The notes: generated from the letters alone by a model not told the origin. Shown: positions 27,773 through 38,100, counted from the first letter of the stretch. The stretch is 39,636 bases of DNA from Chara braunii (GCA_003427395.1 BFEA01000507.1:665129-704764), one strand, 5' to 3'. Numbers and translations are program-made.

Positions 27773-30700
27773 ATGGCATGCGCTTTGTTCGCACCCAGAG
27801 GAGCAGCGACGCTTAATAGCATGGTGACGTCCTGGAAAATGCCGGGAACCTTGCGAGTCAATGGTCATGGAAGACGAGGAGACGTCGGCTGCATCCCCCG
27901 ATCGTGGGGCGTCGCGGTGGTGGCTTCAACCCTGTCCAGGGAATTGCCGACCAGGCTGATGATCACACGTCGTCGGTCGATTGCTGTAGGGGTATTTGGG
28001 GGTCATTGTCACGCTACCAAGTCTAGCTGGGCATCTCGTTCCTGGTTGGATTGGGATTGTTACTGCTCCCCGTCGTTGACTAGCGTTTCCTGTTCAAATT
28101 GGCCGCCAAGTAGCGCTGATCGTCCGCCAGCGAGGGGGCGAGTAGGAGGAGGAGGAGGAGGAGGAGGAGGAAGAGGTGGTGGAAAGATGATGACAAAGCC
28201 GCCGAGCGATTACTGGCTAGGATCGGGATTTTGGACGCAGAGAGGGGTAGGAAAGGGTGCGTTATTTTCAAAGAAGGGACCAGGTGTCTTCTTTGACGAG
28301 GAAGACGAACGATTGGTCGTAGACCACGGGAGGAGGAGGAGGGAGAGGAGGAGGAGGGGGAAGGTATGTTACTTGCCGCGTGGGGCGGCAGGGGACGGTA
28401 GCGGAGGTGGTGGAGTGTCGTCGATGGGTTCTCCTGCTGGGAGCGGAAGGGAGGGAGACTCCGGCGGCGGAGCGATGGACGACGGGTTTGGAGGCCGGGT
28501 TGGGGGAGGTGGGGTACTGAAAGGGGGGGTGTTTGGTGGGGGTGGGAAGGGGTCGTCGACGTCGCTGGACGGTCGGCGACCGGGGATCAGCCGACTTCTA
28601 GTTGAGTACAAACTCTCGGATTTCGACGTCAGCCGCCACGTGGGAGTTGGTTTGGCGGGAAAAGCTGATGAGGCTGTGTTTGAGGCGGTGGTCACCAAAC
28701 CGGACAGCCCGATACGAGGGAAGAGGGTAGTGTTGAGGAAGTTGAGTGGAAGGAGGGCGCGGAGATGGGGGATGCGGGCCTTGGAAGTTTTCCCGCGCTT
28801 GGTCCGTGGAGAGGATCGTTATCACCCCAGCACGACACGGTTGCATGGATACATCTCATCTCCCTCGTCATCGTCGGATGTGACTCTTAAACACGACCCG
28901 AGACAGGAGAACGGAGCGAGAAAAAAGGAGGGAGGAGGAGGAGGAGGAGGAAAGGAGGAGGACGAAGAGGACAACGAGGAGCTGTTTCTCATTCATGGGT
29001 ATTACGGGAATTATTCGTTACATCAGTGGCTGCTGATGTCTGATTGGCTGCCACATCTCGAAGAAAAGCTGGCGGCTGGCAAGAAACTGGCAGGAGATGG
29101 GGGGGTAATCGGAGGCGGAGGCAGATCGGAAGTCTCGAGGAAGCTTCTTCTCGTGAGGATGATCATCCGTGACATCTTGATTAGCATTAATTACCTTCAC
29201 AACAACGGCTTGGCTCACACATCGCTAAGGCTGCAAGATATCCACGTCAGCGCAGCTGATCGCCATGTCAAGGTTGGCCTCTTGGGCAACGCGGTGGATT
29301 TGCCACCACGGTCTGACTATAGTAGCAGTGGTGGTAAGGATCCCGACTTCTCCTCCTCCTCCTCCTCCTCCGCCTCCTCCTCCTTCTCATCATCATCATC
29401 TTCCACGTCATCGACGTGGTCTTCGTCAGCGGTGAACATGGAAGCGATCCGAAGGAAGGTAATGATATCGAGGGACATCAAGTGTGTTGGGGTCGTGATG
29501 GCGAGGATGGTCTTGAGCCAGCTGCTGGCGGAAGCGAACTTTGCCAAGTTTCGGGCTTTCCTCCGACAGGGTAATGACCCTGCCACTCTGCGGGAGTTCA
29601 TGCTACCGATGATCCGCGATGTCAGGGGGAGGAAGAAGAGAAGAGGGGGCGAGGAATGGAGGAGGAGCGGCGGGATGGAAGTCGAAGAGGAGGAGGGTGG
29701 GGAAGAAGATCACGTGATAGGCCTGCAGATCTTGGACAGAGATGGTGGTGCGGGATGGAGCTTGTTGGGAGCGTTGTTGGCGGCCAATCCGTCGGAGAGA
29801 ATCAGCTGTGCCGAAGCGTTAAGACATCCGTTTCTCTGTGGGCCAAGATGGACCACAGGACCGAGCCTAGAATTTACACGCTGGGTCATAGGCTCGGCGG
29901 CGGGTCGGATAGTAGAAAGGTATATGTACCTGAACCAGCAGAGAGAGAGACTTTGGCAGTTGATCTCCACGCTGGAGCGAATGAACGGTGCTGGATCAAG
30001 CTGGTGCAACCAGCTCGTGCGCTCATCTCTCTTCCGTCCTCATCCTCCTCCACTCCCTGCCGCTCACGTCGCAGCTAAGGAGGGCCAACCTAACAGCAAC
30101 AGCGCGTCGCCTGCCGCACACTCATCCCGCCTTAAACCCCCCACAGGTAGCATCAACAACAGTAGTATTCCATGGCAGTGGCGCTTGGCTTATCACACTG
30201 GTCGACTCGTCGGATTAACGAGGCGAAAGCCATCCCCTCACGTTCGTATGGGGCATGTCATGATGACCATCTCGCGGCAGCAAGCCGATTTCGCGCCTTC
30301 GTCTTCGTCTTCATCTTCTTCTGCGTCTTTATCCACGTCTTCGTCTCGTGGCGTTGGCTTATCCGTCGAAGTGGTGGCCAGGTTCACTATCATGCCGGAA
30401 AGTGAGCCATGGCCGCACGATAAGAGTGGAATGAAGGGTACCTTACGCGTCCGCAGCGGAAGCTGTTACGGTTTCTTAACGACCACGGAGGCAGGGGCAG
30501 GGGTTGTGGGGGGGAGGGAAAAGGGGGGGGGGAAAGGGGGGGGGCGAGTTGTTCGGGGAGGAGAGTCTACCCCGACACTACAGCGTCCGAGCGCAATCGA
30601 TGGATATATCAGCGATGGGCGACAGAAAATCACTGCGGTGGAACTGCCAGTGGAGGGGCAAAAGGGCCTTCGGGGTGATGGAGATGGTACTGGGTACGGT

Positions 30701-31309
30701 TCCGAGAGGAGGGGGGAGGAGGAGGAGGAGGAGGAGAGTGAAAATTTGAGGGGTAACCAGGAACGAGAGCTTGCCGAAGATGCAGAGGGAGAGAGAGGTA
30801 GCAGTCCTTCCGTAGGTAAGGAGAGTAGTCGGCGCAAAATTGATCAACGACGAACTACTTCTATTTCCTCTCGAAGTTGGCTGAGGAGAAGAAATGCACC
30901 TCTGCCTTCATCTGTTAGAGATGGTTTGCACCTAAATGATGATGATGATGATGATGGCGATGGCGATGATGCGAATGGTAATGGGTTGAGTCCTGTACTG
31001 CGCTTCGATTTTGGAACAAACGGAGAGGATGAAGAGTCCATATCTGTGGAGTTGGACTATCGCGGCAAGGACGTGGATTTTATGATGAGGATTCTTAACG
31101 AGGTCCAGCGTCAGCTTCCTATGGATTTATTTCACGTCTCCAGACTGGCCTGCGTGACGTACATTGATAATCGCATGCTTATAGTCCGAGGCATCAGCGG
31201 TACAGCCATGCTTTTCCTGAAATCCACTGGCATAAATTCAGACGATGGGAATGAGCGTCGAAAGCCATCATCATCATCATCATCATCGCCACTATCGTCC
31301 TCAGAGTGA
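27773..31309 (+). CDS. PAP14: Plastid-lipid-associated protein 14 / fibrillin 11-like (pseudokinase-fibrillin fusion)
   Basis: Uninterrupted frame of 1178 residues; the ATG sits in a good context (GCGATGGC). Residues 1-270 are Arg/Gly-rich and could include a transit peptide, expected because the family is plastid-associated. Residues about 278-690 form a kinase-like domain: LAGKADEAVF replaces the Gly loop, VVLRKL (319-324) has Arg at the usual Lys position, HTSLRLQD (482-489) replaces HRDLKPEN and so lacks the catalytic Asp, and VGLLGNA (501-507) replaces DFG. HPFLCGPRW closes the domain near 685. The fibrillin part starts about 750, with WRLAYHTGRLVGLT near 803, EPWPHDKSGMKG, and a closing block QLPMDLF...TYIDNRMLIVRG near 1113-1140. 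Block order and spacing match Arabidopsis At5g53450 as I recall it. The protein is much longer than land-plant members (about 670 residues) because of poly-Ser, poly-Gly and Glu-rich insertions. Catalytic inactivity is inferred from the motifs. Confidence 0.9.
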   Translation: MACALFAPRGAATLNSMVTSWKMPGTLRVNGHGRRGDVGCIPRSWGVAVVASTLSRELPTRLMITRRRSIAVGVFGGHCHATKSSWASRSWLDWDCYCSPSLTSVSCSNWPPSSADRPPARGRVGGGGGGGGGRGGGKMMTKPPSDYWLGSGFWTQRGVGKGALFSKKGPGVFFDEEDERLVVDHGRRRRERRRRGKVCYLPRGAAGDGSGGGGVSSMGSPAGSGREGDSGGGAMDDGFGGRVGGGGVLKGGVFGGGGKGSSTSLDGRRPGISRLLVEYKLSDFDVSRHVGVGLAGKADEAVFEAVVTKPDSPIRGKRVVLRKLSGRRARRWGMRALEVFPRLVRGEDRYHPSTTRLHGYISSPSSSSDVTLKHDPRQENGARKKEGGGGGGGKEEDEEDNEELFLIHGYYGNYSLHQWLLMSDWLPHLEEKLAAGKKLAGDGGVIGGGGRSEVSRKLLLVRMIIRDILISINYLHNNGLAHTSLRLQDIHVSAADRHVKVGLLGNAVDLPPRSDYSSSGGKDPDFSSSSSSSASSSFSSSSSSTSSTWSSSAVNMEAIRRKVMISRDIKCVGVVMARMVLSQLLAEANFAKFRAFLRQGNDPATLREFMLPMIRDVRGRKKRRGGEEWRRSGGMEVEEEEGGEEDHVIGLQILDRDGGAGWSLLGALLAANPSERISCAEALRHPFLCGPRWTTGPSLEFTRWVIGSAAGRIVERYMYLNQQRERLWQLISTLERMNGAGSSWCNQLVRSSLFRPHPPPLPAAHVAAKEGQPNSNSASPAAHSSRLKPPTGSINNSSIPWQWRLAYHTGRLVGLTRRKPSPHVRMGHVMMTISRQQADFAPSSSSSSSSASLSTSSSRGVGLSVEVVARFTIMPESEPWPHDKSGMKGTLRVRSGSCYGFLTTTEAGAGVVGGREKGGGKGGGRVVRGGESTPTLQRPSAIDGYISDGRQKITAVELPVEGQKGLRGDGDGTGYGSERRGEEEEEEESENLRGNQERELAEDAEGERGSSPSVGKESSRRKIDQRRTTSISSRSWLRRRNAPLPSSVRDGLHLNDDDDDDGDGDDANGNGLSPVLRFDFGTNGEDEESISVELDYRGKDVDFMMRILNEVQRQLPMDLFHVSRLACVTYIDNRMLIVRGISGTAMLFLKSTGINSDDGNERRKPSSSSSSSPLSSSE

Positions 31310-32500
31310 ACTAATGCTTGACCCAGCTTGGGCTGTGGCTCCGCGGTAGGCTTGTGTACTCCATGTAATTGATCCCCTTCGGATGCACGGATGTGACGGT
31401 GCAACAGTTCCGCCGCAGGTCATAAAAAGGATTTTTTTTTCTTTTTTTTTTTCTTTTTTTAAGCATTGCGGGTTGTTTCCCGGCCATGTATTCCGGGGAA
31501 TTTGGCGGACCCACCCATCCATTTAGAGGGCAAGGTGATTGCTGTACGGGGCTTGCAAACGGGAACAGATTCACTTCACCAAAACGGGAAAAAATGCCAT
31601 GACGAAGAGCGTTGAGGTGGGGAGATGGCAGCAAAGAGGGGGGGGGGCGCGCGGGGGAGGCAGCGGGAAAAGAGGAGGAGGAAAGCTGATAGCGAAAGCT
31701 GATAGCTTTGTTTCTTCCTTTCTTTATTTTTCTATCCCTCTCGGTTCTGAAAGGCAATGTAATCCCCCAGAATAGAGTGGGAATGTGACCTGCCGCCGGC
31801 TGCAGTGTCTAGCGTCATCACACGAATAGAACGCCCGGTCATTGCTACTGCATCTAGACTGGAAGGTCCGCCATATACAGATGTAATGAGCGGGCGTTTA
31901 ATTCGGGTGAAAACGGTAGTAGCGTTGTGCCAAGGTCTTGCCGAGGGTAGCGAGGGTATGCTGCACATAGCTTTAGAAAATTTTACTTTTCTCTGAAGTT
32001 TCCCACGATGTTCCTGTTTTTTTTTTTGTTTTTTTTTTTTTGTTTTTTTTTTCCCCACACACTCCCCCTCCACTTTTCTCTTGTTCTATTCACCATGAAA
32101 GTCGGGTGACAGCAGCAGCACGCGGCTGGGAGAAGGGTTGACACTGACGTCAACTGCCTGCAACGTTTTTGCTGGCTGTGCTCTCATCTTCCTGGTAAGT
32201 GTAATTTCCACCGTAATCACAGAGGAAGTATAGACGGTTGGGTTAGGATGGGAAAGCCGGAGAAGGTGGTTGCCCGTCTATTCCCTCCCTCCCTCCCTCC
32301 CTCCCTTCCTTCTCTGTGATCCTCCTGCTCACCTCGCGATGTGATTTGTACATTCTGTTCATCCTTTTTATCTCAATTCGAATTTAGATTGTTTTCATAA
32401 TTTCCTTCTTATGCCTCCCAATCCGAATTTTAGGCACGTTGTTTGTAGAACAATAAACAGCCGTTTGTAAGCGGGAGGAGAAGGAAAGATTGTTTTGAGC

Positions 32501-32531
<31 letters not shown>

Positions 32532-33100
32532 GAGTGGATAGTAGGTGGGAAGAGAAAGGAAAGATTATCTGTAAAGCTCTTTCCAAATCTGTCGCCAAGA
32601 GAGAAAGGTTGCTCTTATACAACTTCGTTCTTAAAAACGTGTTTCGACATCTTTCTTCTCTGTTCTTTCTTTCTTTCTTTTTTGTTTTTTTTTTCGTAAT
32701 GCATACTAATAATTTGTTTTTTTGGAACAAAGCCTGTCAAAGGTTGGAGCAAGGTGTCTGTATGTGTGACTATTAATTGAGGCAAAGAAAGCGTTTTGTG
32801 TGGTCGTGTCCGACATGAAGGTTGAGTGTGTGTGTTCCTTTCCAACTGAGCTTATTGGGAATAGTGCGGATCGAAATTCGATTGGAATTATATTTCCTAA
32901 CGGAGCTATTTTTAAGAATAGGGATGAATGCATTGTTCTGAGTTTTTTGTGTTCAAAGTGTGAAGGTGCTGTCTTTTGGGATCATCATAAAAGCAAACTC
33001 GGCAAAACTGGACTCGAATAGTAGCAGAGCCCCAGAAACTTCAGCAAAAAGAAAACATACACACACAAACCCATGCTGCGCACACCCAAGATAGTCTCAC
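31310..33100. other. Downstream of PAP14, no supported gene
   Basis: T-rich runs lie at 31429-31460 and 32020-32052, with a small inverted repeat at 31812, a (CCCT)n-like run at 32281-32305 and (GA)n at 32500-32522. The short open frame at 32800-33021 has a plausible composition but no recognised motif. Confidence 0.55.
31812..31915. repeat. Imperfect inverted repeat, MITE-like
   Basis: TCACACGAATAGAACGCCC near the left end is mirrored by GGGCGTTTAATTCGGGTGA near the right, with CATCTA/TAATGAGC subterminal similarity. It lies about 500 bp downstream of the PAP14 stop codon. No target duplication was settled. Confidence 0.5.
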
Positions 33101-33150
33101 CATCAATGATTCCCATCTACAGTGGCTTCGCCTGTGGCATCATCGCAGAA

Positions 33151-33380
33151 GTGCTTCATCTTGCGAGTACGACGAGAGCTGGACCTTGACGCACTGGCAA
33201 TACTCTTTCAAGACCCTTTGCCTCCTCCAAGCTGCCACAGCTACCGTGGCATGTGATGGGATGCAAACGACAAATTAAATGTTTGATTCAGGGCATAAAT
33301 GACAGCAAAGCGCCCTTCTTCTGGAGCGCTGATCGCTGTCCTCAAGGTCCAGCTCTCGTCGTACTCCCAAGATGAAGCAC
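33151..33380. repeat. 39-bp inverted repeat spanning 230 bp
   Basis: The arms at 33151-33189 and 33342-33380 are reverse complements with a single mismatch (GTGCTTCATCTTGCGAGTAC against its inverse). The spacer of about 150 bp has no recognised gene. It could be a fold-back element or a MITE whose ends lie at the arms. Confidence 0.75.
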
Positions 33381-33626
33381 CCACAAAATTGGATAAAGGC
33401 ACCCACGAAATTGAAAAAAGGCCTTCCACTCCTTACCTCTGTTAAGACCTCTCAGCCAACAGGTGGTCTGAAAAGGGTAGCTGGTCTGCTACCCTTATGA
33501 TAGAATTCAAGATCTAAGTGCCAAAACATCAGAGTTGTCTTCTTGTGACTACCTTAGTATTACAGACTGTGCAGAGCCTAGTCCTACCGAACTTAACAAT
33601 TTAAACTAAACCTGTTTTAATCACCA

Positions 33627-33650
33627 GCTGGGAAACTGGCCCAGCGTCCC
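33627..33650 (-). repeat. LINE 3'-terminal stem-loop
   Basis: In element sense this reads GGGACGCTGGG, a short loop, then CCCAGC, followed by TGGTGATTAAAAC. The 6-bp stem GCTGGG/CCCAGC recurs at 13804, 13884, 18043, 24243, 34694 and 37260. Because it sits downstream of the LINE fragment, it is probably the 3' end recognised by the reverse transcriptase. Confidence 0.65.
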
Positions 33651-33703
33651 CTTTGTGGGCCAACTCGCAGAGGGAGTGAAAGAAGCATACAACTGCAAAA
33701 AAG

Positions 33704-33723
33704 GGGGGGGGGGGGGGGGGGGG
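33704..33723 (+). repeat. Poly-G run
   Basis: About 20 consecutive G between the LINE fragment and its 3' stem-loop. Such runs are prone to sequencing error. Confidence 0.9.
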
Positions 33724-33829
33724 CGGCTATTGTCCCTGCGAGATATACCCAGCTTTAGAAATTAAGAAGAGTTCAAAAAGGCTTCAGAGTTAACCACGAG
33801 GAGAGTACGAGTCTCCCATTGCTTCCAGG

Positions 33830-34440
33830 CTTAACCAGACACTGTTTTGTGCCCCAGGTGTTCCAGAACCAGGCAGTTCCTTTTCTGGCTGATCCGCCTT
33901 TTGCTCTGCGGAACCAATCTGCCCAGATGCAGTGCATTGTCGACATGTAGCTCGAATTGTAGCCTTGAGTTGCACATCTGCACAACGCTCTTGTCGAAAG
34001 ACATGCAAGTTCCTTTCACCCCAGATGGTTGACAACAGACTGCCTCTGAAGGTTTGAGCCACATAGCAGGCCGCTGAGTCGCCCATATTGGCGGTAGAAG
34101 GGATGCCAGAAAGGATGAACTCGTCCGCCCAATCAAAGGATGCCCAGGAAGCTTCGACCAGTGTCTGCGCCACCAGGACCAGATTCGTTTTGAGAATGGG
34201 CAATCCAGCGAGAGATGTTTTCCCATGCCCACTGACAGCGCGCACAGCTTGCAGAGACATCCATGCCTCTACCCACCAGAAACGCAGCGGAGGCAATCAC
34301 CAGCATGGACTGTTGCCACAGTATACTTCTCAGTTTGACTGAGGGCATAACCTTGAGTAGTTTCCAATGCTTGACCTGAATGTCTTTTCCCCATATGCGA
34401 TAAGTGCCTGTTCCTGTCTGTATTTGCTCAAAAGCTTGAA
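33830..34440 (-). pseudogene. LINE ORF2 C-terminal fragment with RVT zinc-binding domain, frameshifted
   Basis: Three minus-strand frames carry consecutive parts of one plant-type non-LTR retrotransposon ORF2 tail. The first is AFLVGRGMDVSASCARC (zinc knuckle) and the second LDCPFSKRIWSWWRRHW. The third is DSAACYVAQTFRGSLL, then IWGERNLHVF, the usual end of the zf-RVT region. Two frameshifts separate them, so the copy is dead. The reverse transcriptase and endonuclease parts are absent. In element orientation a stem-loop 3' end follows at 33627-33650, so this is a 5'-truncated insertion. Confidence 0.8.
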
Positions 34441-34619
34441 AGGACTATTAGGTGGTTGTTCTCTGAGAAGTCCTGTGGCTATTTTGGATGTGTACAGATG
34501 CATTGGAATCGAAGACTGTCTTTGTTGAGTCGAGGTAAGCCAGTGCCACCTCGTGGGATCCAGTTTGAGTTCAGCCAGAGGGGTACCTCTAAATTTGACT
34601 ACTGGATGGGCTATTCCAT

Positions 34620-34620
<1 letters not shown>

Positions 34621-34653
<33 letters not shown>

Positions 34654-34719
34654 GGGACAAAGAGCTCCAATCTATTCGTGGGGAGCAGCATGTGCTGGGA
34701 ACCAGGCCCAGCGTCCCAT
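34621..34719 (-). repeat. A-tailed 3' end of LINE/SINE family
   Basis: In minus sense: GGGACGCTGGGCCTGGTTCC, stem (34694-34712), ATGCTGCTCCCCACGAATAG, GGAGCTCTTTGTCCCATT, then a 30-bp A tail (poly-T at 34621-34650 on plus). The pure tail suggests a fairly recent insertion. Confidence 0.7.
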
Positions 34720-35810
34720 ACAGAATTATACAGATAATTCGAGAAATGATTTGAGATACCAGGGCCATTACCTGGCATTCGGCTAAGAACACCATGAAAA
34801 AGTTTAAGAAAATTTTTGGATAGCAACTAACCTACCGACCTATTACAAGGTTTTTGCTTTAAAGAACCTAAAAAGCAAGAAGACAGGAAAAGGAAAACCA
34901 CCCCCAATCCAACTCCTTCCCCGCACCGCAGAAGAAAGACTAATGCCCAGGCCTTCAGTCCTCGTACCAGAACTCACTAGATCTCATGGTCTGGATTCGG
35001 ATCAACTTCGCATTCCTCCAGCAGAAGACTCTGGGAGGCAGATCTCTCTGAGTCAAAACAGAGGGGGAGATCATCGGTCGCACTGCAATCTGCGATCCAG
35101 GTCTGAAGTGTGGGAGGATTCAGATCAATTCCTTTAATAAGTCTGTAGTAGACCTGCTTCGAGTCGAATTGGTGGTTTAAACCACCTGTACTTCCTAAGG
35201 TTCAGCGGACGTAGGCTGAACGAATGGTGCCCACACGGAAACCGCCAAAATTCATCCGACAAGTATCGCTTCCACATTATTTTTTCCCGGCGGCCGATAT
35301 ATGGTTGAAGTTCTGGTGGTTAAGCTTTCCCCTCTAAATGCAATAATGGAGCTCTGCATGGTTTGCTTATCCACTATACTTCCTATAAAGTAGTACAAAC
35401 AGGGAACCAAGATACTACCTGGAGTTGCTCATACCAACCCACCCCCGGCGCCAGGGGACAACCCTAGACAAGGTGTTTTCTCCAACCGAAAAGTAAAAAG
35501 AAGAAAAGGTTGCATGATGCTGCGGAACCTATTCATCCAGTGCTGATAGAAGAGGAATCAGACTCATCGTTGGAATATATGCCAAAATGCCCCTATAAGA
35601 TGTGGGTAGAGCGGGATACCCCTCTGACACAAAATTTGTTTTGCGAAATGCCCCTGGTGCCGGTTGGACCTGTCATCTTTGCAAAATACCCCTTCCGGGT
35701 ACTGTCCACGTTTGCAAAGTGTCCTGATAGTTGCCATCTTTTTCCAGGCTTTATGTATTTTACCCCTAGTGGCTCAGGTGATCTTTGTGTTTTGCCCACT
35801 CGCTGTGCGT
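34720..35810. other. No gene seen
   Basis: Unique-looking DNA of moderate AT content with stop codons in all frames. A loosely repeated GCAAA(A/G)TGCCCC motif (GCCAAAATGCCCC, GCGAAATGCCCC, GCAAAATACCCC, GCAAAGTGTCC) lies at 35580-35725, and GGCATTTTGC and GGGGTATTTTGC appear at 36720-36790. Confidence 0.5.
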
Positions 35811-35816
35811 GTGTGC

Positions 35817-35878
<62 letters not shown>

Positions 35879-35911
35879 TGGGAAGCGGAATTGTGCAAGG
35901 GATAGCGGGAA

Positions 35912-35969
<58 letters not shown>
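35811..35969 (+). repeat. (GT)n-(GA)n and (GA)n microsatellites
   Basis: GT run to 35858, GA run to 35878, a 32-bp unique spacer, then a second GA run at 35911-35969. Confidence 0.97.
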
Positions 35970-35973
<4 letters not shown>

Positions 35974-35999
35974 CCAGCCATACCCCAAAGAGATATTGA

Positions 36000-36165
36000 G
36001 AGGCTACTTCCATCCATAGGATGAGCAAACTAGGAATGAATCTTCCAGTCAAAATGGAAATGTACACTTCTTTCCAGACGTGAGCGCACAGAAATAGAGA
36101 GGGGCTACATCCATCCATAGGACGAGCAAAATCGGAATGAATCTTTCGCTAGATTGTGGAAATAT
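36000..36165 (+). repeat. 103-bp tandem duplication
   Basis: GGCTAC(T/A)TCCATCCATAGGA, then GAGCAAA, GGAATGAATCTT, is present at about 36001 and 36104. Confidence 0.75.
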
Positions 36166-36371
36166 GCACTGCCAATTTTTTTTCCTTTTTTTGTGTTTTT
36201 TTGTGTGTGTGTAGTGAATATGACAACACACACAAGTGCGGCAGTGTATAGTTCCATGTTCTTGTGCTAGATTCATTCGATTTAGCTCATCCTATCGATG
36301 GAAGCAGCTTGCGGCCAGCCGTGGGGTTGGAGACTTACCTGTTGGCCAGCGGGTTGCTCATCCTATCGATG

Positions 36372-36376
<5 letters not shown>

Positions 36377-36465
<89 letters not shown>

Positions 36466-36484
36466 GGGAGGAAGATGAATGAAG

Positions 36485-36520
<36 letters not shown>
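36377..36520 (+). repeat. (CT)n-(CA)n compound and (CA)n microsatellite with duplicated flank
   Basis: CT run to 36424, CA run to 36462, then CGGGAGGAAGATGAATGAAG repeated after a second CA run at 36489-36518. Confidence 0.95.
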
Positions 36521-36889
36521 GAGGAAGATGAATGAAGCTGCCGAACATGGAGGCAAACTGCCCCGCCGATGGGACTGGGTATTGCGCAAAGTTGCCCACC
36601 CGGTATGGAGGGCAGACCGGGTAAAACAGTGTGCAGGCCCAGGCCCCAATGATGCAGTCCAGATTGCAAATTTGCACATGGGTCTGACAGGGGTGAAACG
36701 CAAAGAACTAGGCCCAAAAGGGCATTTTGCTCTATGCACATCTTTTAGGGGCATTGTGGCATATATCTCAACTTATAGGGGTATTTTGCAAATTATCCCA
36801 AAACACAATTCTTCAGCCCAAAAAACAAGAAAGCAAAAAACGAAGAAGGCCCGTGACTGAAGAGAAGTTTGGAGAGAGAGAGAGAGAGA

Positions 36890-37078
36890 GAGCAGACGCG
36901 CTGCAGCCGCTGCTCCCGATATGCAAAATAAGAATGAATCTTCCACAAAAATGCGGGTAGATTCTTTCTCATTCTTTCAAGTTTGAAAAAGTGCGCGCGA
37001 GGGAGAGAGAGAGACTGACGTCGAGTTTGGCACATCAAACTCGGCATGAATCTCACTCTCTCTCTCAAACTCGGCGTG

Positions 37079-37120
<42 letters not shown>

Positions 37121-37225
37121 CACGCATCGGGAGAAAAAACAGACGCGCTGCAGCCGCTGCTCGCTACTATGTGCAAAATGAGAAAGAATCTTCTGCAAAA
37201 ATGCGGGTAGATTCTTTCTTTTTTT
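36890..37225 (+). repeat. GCGGGTAGATTCTTTCTC repeat in two copies with (GA)/(CT) arrays
   Basis: AGACGCGCTGCAGCCGCTGC, then AATGAATCTTC or AAAGAATCTTC, then AAAAATGCGGGTAGATTCTT, at 36893 and 37140. GAATCTTCC...GGTAGATTC is itself inverted. Another copy of GGGTAGATTCTTTCTCATTC lies at 39557, just before the GA run that ends the window. Confidence 0.7.
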
Positions 37226-37286
37226 AATTGCTCCAATCTATTCGTGGGGAGCATCACGTGCTGGGAACCGGGCCCAGCGTCCCTCA
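37221..37286 (-). repeat. A-tailed 3' end of LINE/SINE family
   Basis: In minus sense: GGGACGCTGGGCCCGGTTCC, stem (37260-37278), GTGATGCTCCCCACGAATAG, GGAGCAATTAAAAAAAG. It matches the 34.7 kb copy almost base for base in the core but lacks the TCTTTGTCCCATT segment. Confidence 0.65.
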
Positions 37287-38100
37287 TAATGGGAATACAT
37301 TAATGATTGACAATTGGTGAAAATTTGGGATGATTGAGGATCATTTTGGATGATTTAGGATGAAATAGAGCTAGATGATGACTAATCAGAAAGATTGTCT
37401 ACTCAGCACTGAATTACTATCCTATCCCTAATTTCATGTATCCATTCCAAACAACCAATCACAATTGAGCCCATGCTGTGCACCAATCAGGCCTCTTCCC
37501 GGTCTCACACCCCAATCTGGCTCGGTTACAGGGCAGTGCTACCCACCCTAGCTCCGACCATCGTTGGCCAGATTGTAGCCAATAGTCAAGTTTGCAGATT
37601 GCCTTCCTCCCTCGGCAATTCCAGACCTCTATACAAAGCCTCAAGCTCCTACACAAGCAGGTTACAGGGCACTGCCCCAGCGCCGGCTAGCGTTGTTCAG
37701 GCGCAAACTCAACCTGGCCATTACACAAGAGGACTCAATTAGGAAATTAGCTAATCTAGAATGCCAACCAGAAATCAAGGATCTAATAATATCAGAATCC
37801 TGATCAGCAAAACTTTCTGACGATGAAATTTGACGAGTACCCTGAGATGATCATAAGGATGATGAATATTGATGACGACACTAATGATTATTTCTCTCCA
37901 CCCCTCCCCTTCTTCCATGTATTCTCCTCCTCTCCCCTCATTTCCTCTTCTCCTCTCGCTGCCTCCGCTAAGCCTGACCCCGCTATCAGCATGAAGTTCC
38001 TATCAGCCCCAACGAGAGAGAGAACCTCCCCATTCCCTTCTACCTTGAGGTAACCAGTTCCCCCAAAAGGTGTACCTCAAAAACTAACACTCTGACCTAG
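37287..38100. other. No gene seen
   Basis: TGATTTAGGATGA-like short repeats lie at 37310-37370. An open frame at 37473-37742 contains two diverged copies of GTTACAGGGCA(G/C)TGC but no recognised domain. Confidence 0.5.

Noticed and set aside
30466-30837. Minus-strand Ser/Pro-rich frame inside PAP14
   Set aside because: It is antisense to the Gly/Glu-rich insertion of the PAP14 frame.
34456-34826. Short proteins with poly-Phe or poly-Lys
   Set aside because: They arise from the A-tail of a retroelement 3' end.
37473-37742. Retrotransposon gag-like frame
   Set aside because: Only a Pro/Ala/Gln-rich composition and a short internal duplication are seen. There is no zinc knuckle or protease motif.
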